Below, in pieces: positions 63,552 through 64,000 of a stretch of DNA of 64,000 bases. Each line of letters opens with the position of its first letter. Within the stretch, counting starts at the first letter, position 1. Source of the stretch: Salipaludibacillus neizhouensis. Lineage in GTDB: Bacteria > Bacillota > Bacilli > Bacillales > Salisediminibacteriaceae. The translations under genes and the position numbers were made by a program. The notes under the pieces were generated by a model, which was not told the DNA's origin, ran no database searches, and saw only the letters and a program-made list of their open reading frames with translations. The DNA lies in the NCBI RefSeq assembly GCF_002886185.1, contig NZ_KZ614146.1, positions 2,650,930-2,714,929 of the forward strand, in the 5' to 3' direction.

Positions 63552-64000
63552 TTGTAACTCCCTCCTTTACGGATACATTAAAGCTAATATCTAATGCTGT
63601 TGCAGAATGAGTTAACGCACCCATAGAAATGTAATCTACCCCTGCTTTTGCATAAGCTTCTAATTGATCTTCCGTCATTCCCCCGGAAACTTCTGTTGTG
63701 ATGTAAGAAGGAATCATTTTGCACCAAGTCGTAGCTTCTTCAATAGAGCAATTATCCAACATAATCACATCAACGCCTGCTTTAATTGCTTCCTCTAGTT
63801 GAAGCAAATTTTCTATCTCAACTTCAATCTTTCTCATATGACCAATAGACTGCTTCACTTTTGTCACAGCTCTTGTAACCGATCCTGCTTGGGTAATATG
63901 ATTATCTTTAATCAAAATAGCATCATCCAGACCGAATCTGTGGTTCCAACCTCCTCCACACCTTACAGCATACTTTTCCAACATTCGCAGACCGGGGGTT
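63541..64000 (-). CDS. nadC: Nicotinate-nucleotide pyrophosphorylase (partial)
   Basis: The C-terminal part (about 152 residues visible) of quinolinate phosphoribosyltransferase, cut by the window edge. The reading starts [20 protein letters not shown] and continues [24 protein letters not shown] and [20 protein letters not shown]. These carry substrate Lys and Arg residues of the family. It overlaps nadA, so both are one operon. The N-terminal half is outside the window. Confidence 0.95.
   Translation of the reverse strand, partial: TPGLRMLEKYAVRCGGGWNHRFGLDDAILIKDNHITQAGSVTRAVTKVKQSIGHMRKIEVEIENLLQLEEAIKAGVDVIMLDNCSIEEATTWCKMIPSYITTEVSGGMTEDQLEAYAKAGVDYISMGALTHSATALDISFNVSVKEGVTNAS

Overview
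The window reads as chromosomal DNA of a low-GC, Gram-positive, endospore-forming lineage in the family Bacillaceae. The evidence is gene order shared in blocks with Bacillus subtilis (bofC-ruvAB-queA-tgt-yajC; obg-pheB-pheA-safA-coxA; pbpF/hemEHY; ecsABC-hit-serC-hpr; yhaM, yhaN-yhaO; yheA-yheB-yheE; yng leucine genes), spore genes (bofC, safA, a YhcN-type lipoprotein, an alpha/beta SASP, YjcZ-type mini-proteins) and strong AGGAGG ribosome sites with many TTG/GTG starts. The density of intergenic repeats and the details of gene order suggest an Oceanobacillus/Virgibacillus-like relative rather than B. subtilis itself; the species cannot be named from this sequence alone.

Layout. 1-8.4 kb (minus): yajC, tgt, queA, a DUF2905 membrane protein, ruvB, ruvA, bofC, an L-lactate permease gene broken by a one-base deletion, and yebC. 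8.7-14.6 kb (minus): YhcN/CoxA-like lipoprotein, safA, pheA, pheB, obg. 14.6-17.0 kb: spo0B, the phosphorelay phosphotransferase, is cut in two by an IS110-family insertion. 17.1-18.2 kb: a soluble histidine kinase resembling sporulation kinases. 18.5-19.4 kb: an arginase/agmatinase-family enzyme. 19.5-25.6 kb (minus): hemY, hemH, hemE and a class A PBP. 26-33.9 kb: ccdA, an M20 amidohydrolase, ecsC-ecsB-ecsA, hit, serC, hpr/scoC. 34-46.6 kb: small membrane proteins, prsA, two YjcZ-like mini-genes, a gene with an in-frame amber codon, yhaM, a CssRS-like pair, a GbsR-type repressor, yhaN and yhaO. 46.9-54.8 kb: an Sm-like Tyr-rich protein, a YhzD-like protein, an IS3 remnant, a thioesterase, a HAD phosphatase, yheA, yheB, yheE, a PucR-type regulator, msmX and a SASP. 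54.9-62.3 kb (minus): a leucine/acetoacetate catabolic operon. 62.4-64 kb (minus): nadA and the cut-off nadC.

How the genes work together. The heme genes convert uroporphyrinogen onward to heme. ccdA supplies reducing power outside the membrane. The yngJ-yngH-yngHB-yngG-yngF-yngE set oxidises isovaleryl-CoA to acetoacetate plus acetyl-CoA, and the adjacent scoAB pair would activate the acetoacetate. prsA, a CssRS-like system, ScoC/Hpr and ecs form a neighbourhood concerned with protein export and extracellular proteases.

Most unusual content. (1) A dispersed, strongly foldable intergenic repeat (called here the AACGC repeat) is present in about eleven full or partial copies. Copies begin ATAAGAAAAACGC, have paired arms that differ between two subfamilies while staying complementary, and carry interchangeable internal hairpins. 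One copy supplies the serC stop codon. (2) An IS110-family element splits spo0B, and its 3' non-coding end is a 320-base segment closed by a 20-bp inverted repeat, a candidate bridge/seek RNA locus. (3) A deleted IS3 element whose palindromic end now looks like the terminator of a thioesterase gene. No tRNA, rRNA, CRISPR array or prophage was seen.
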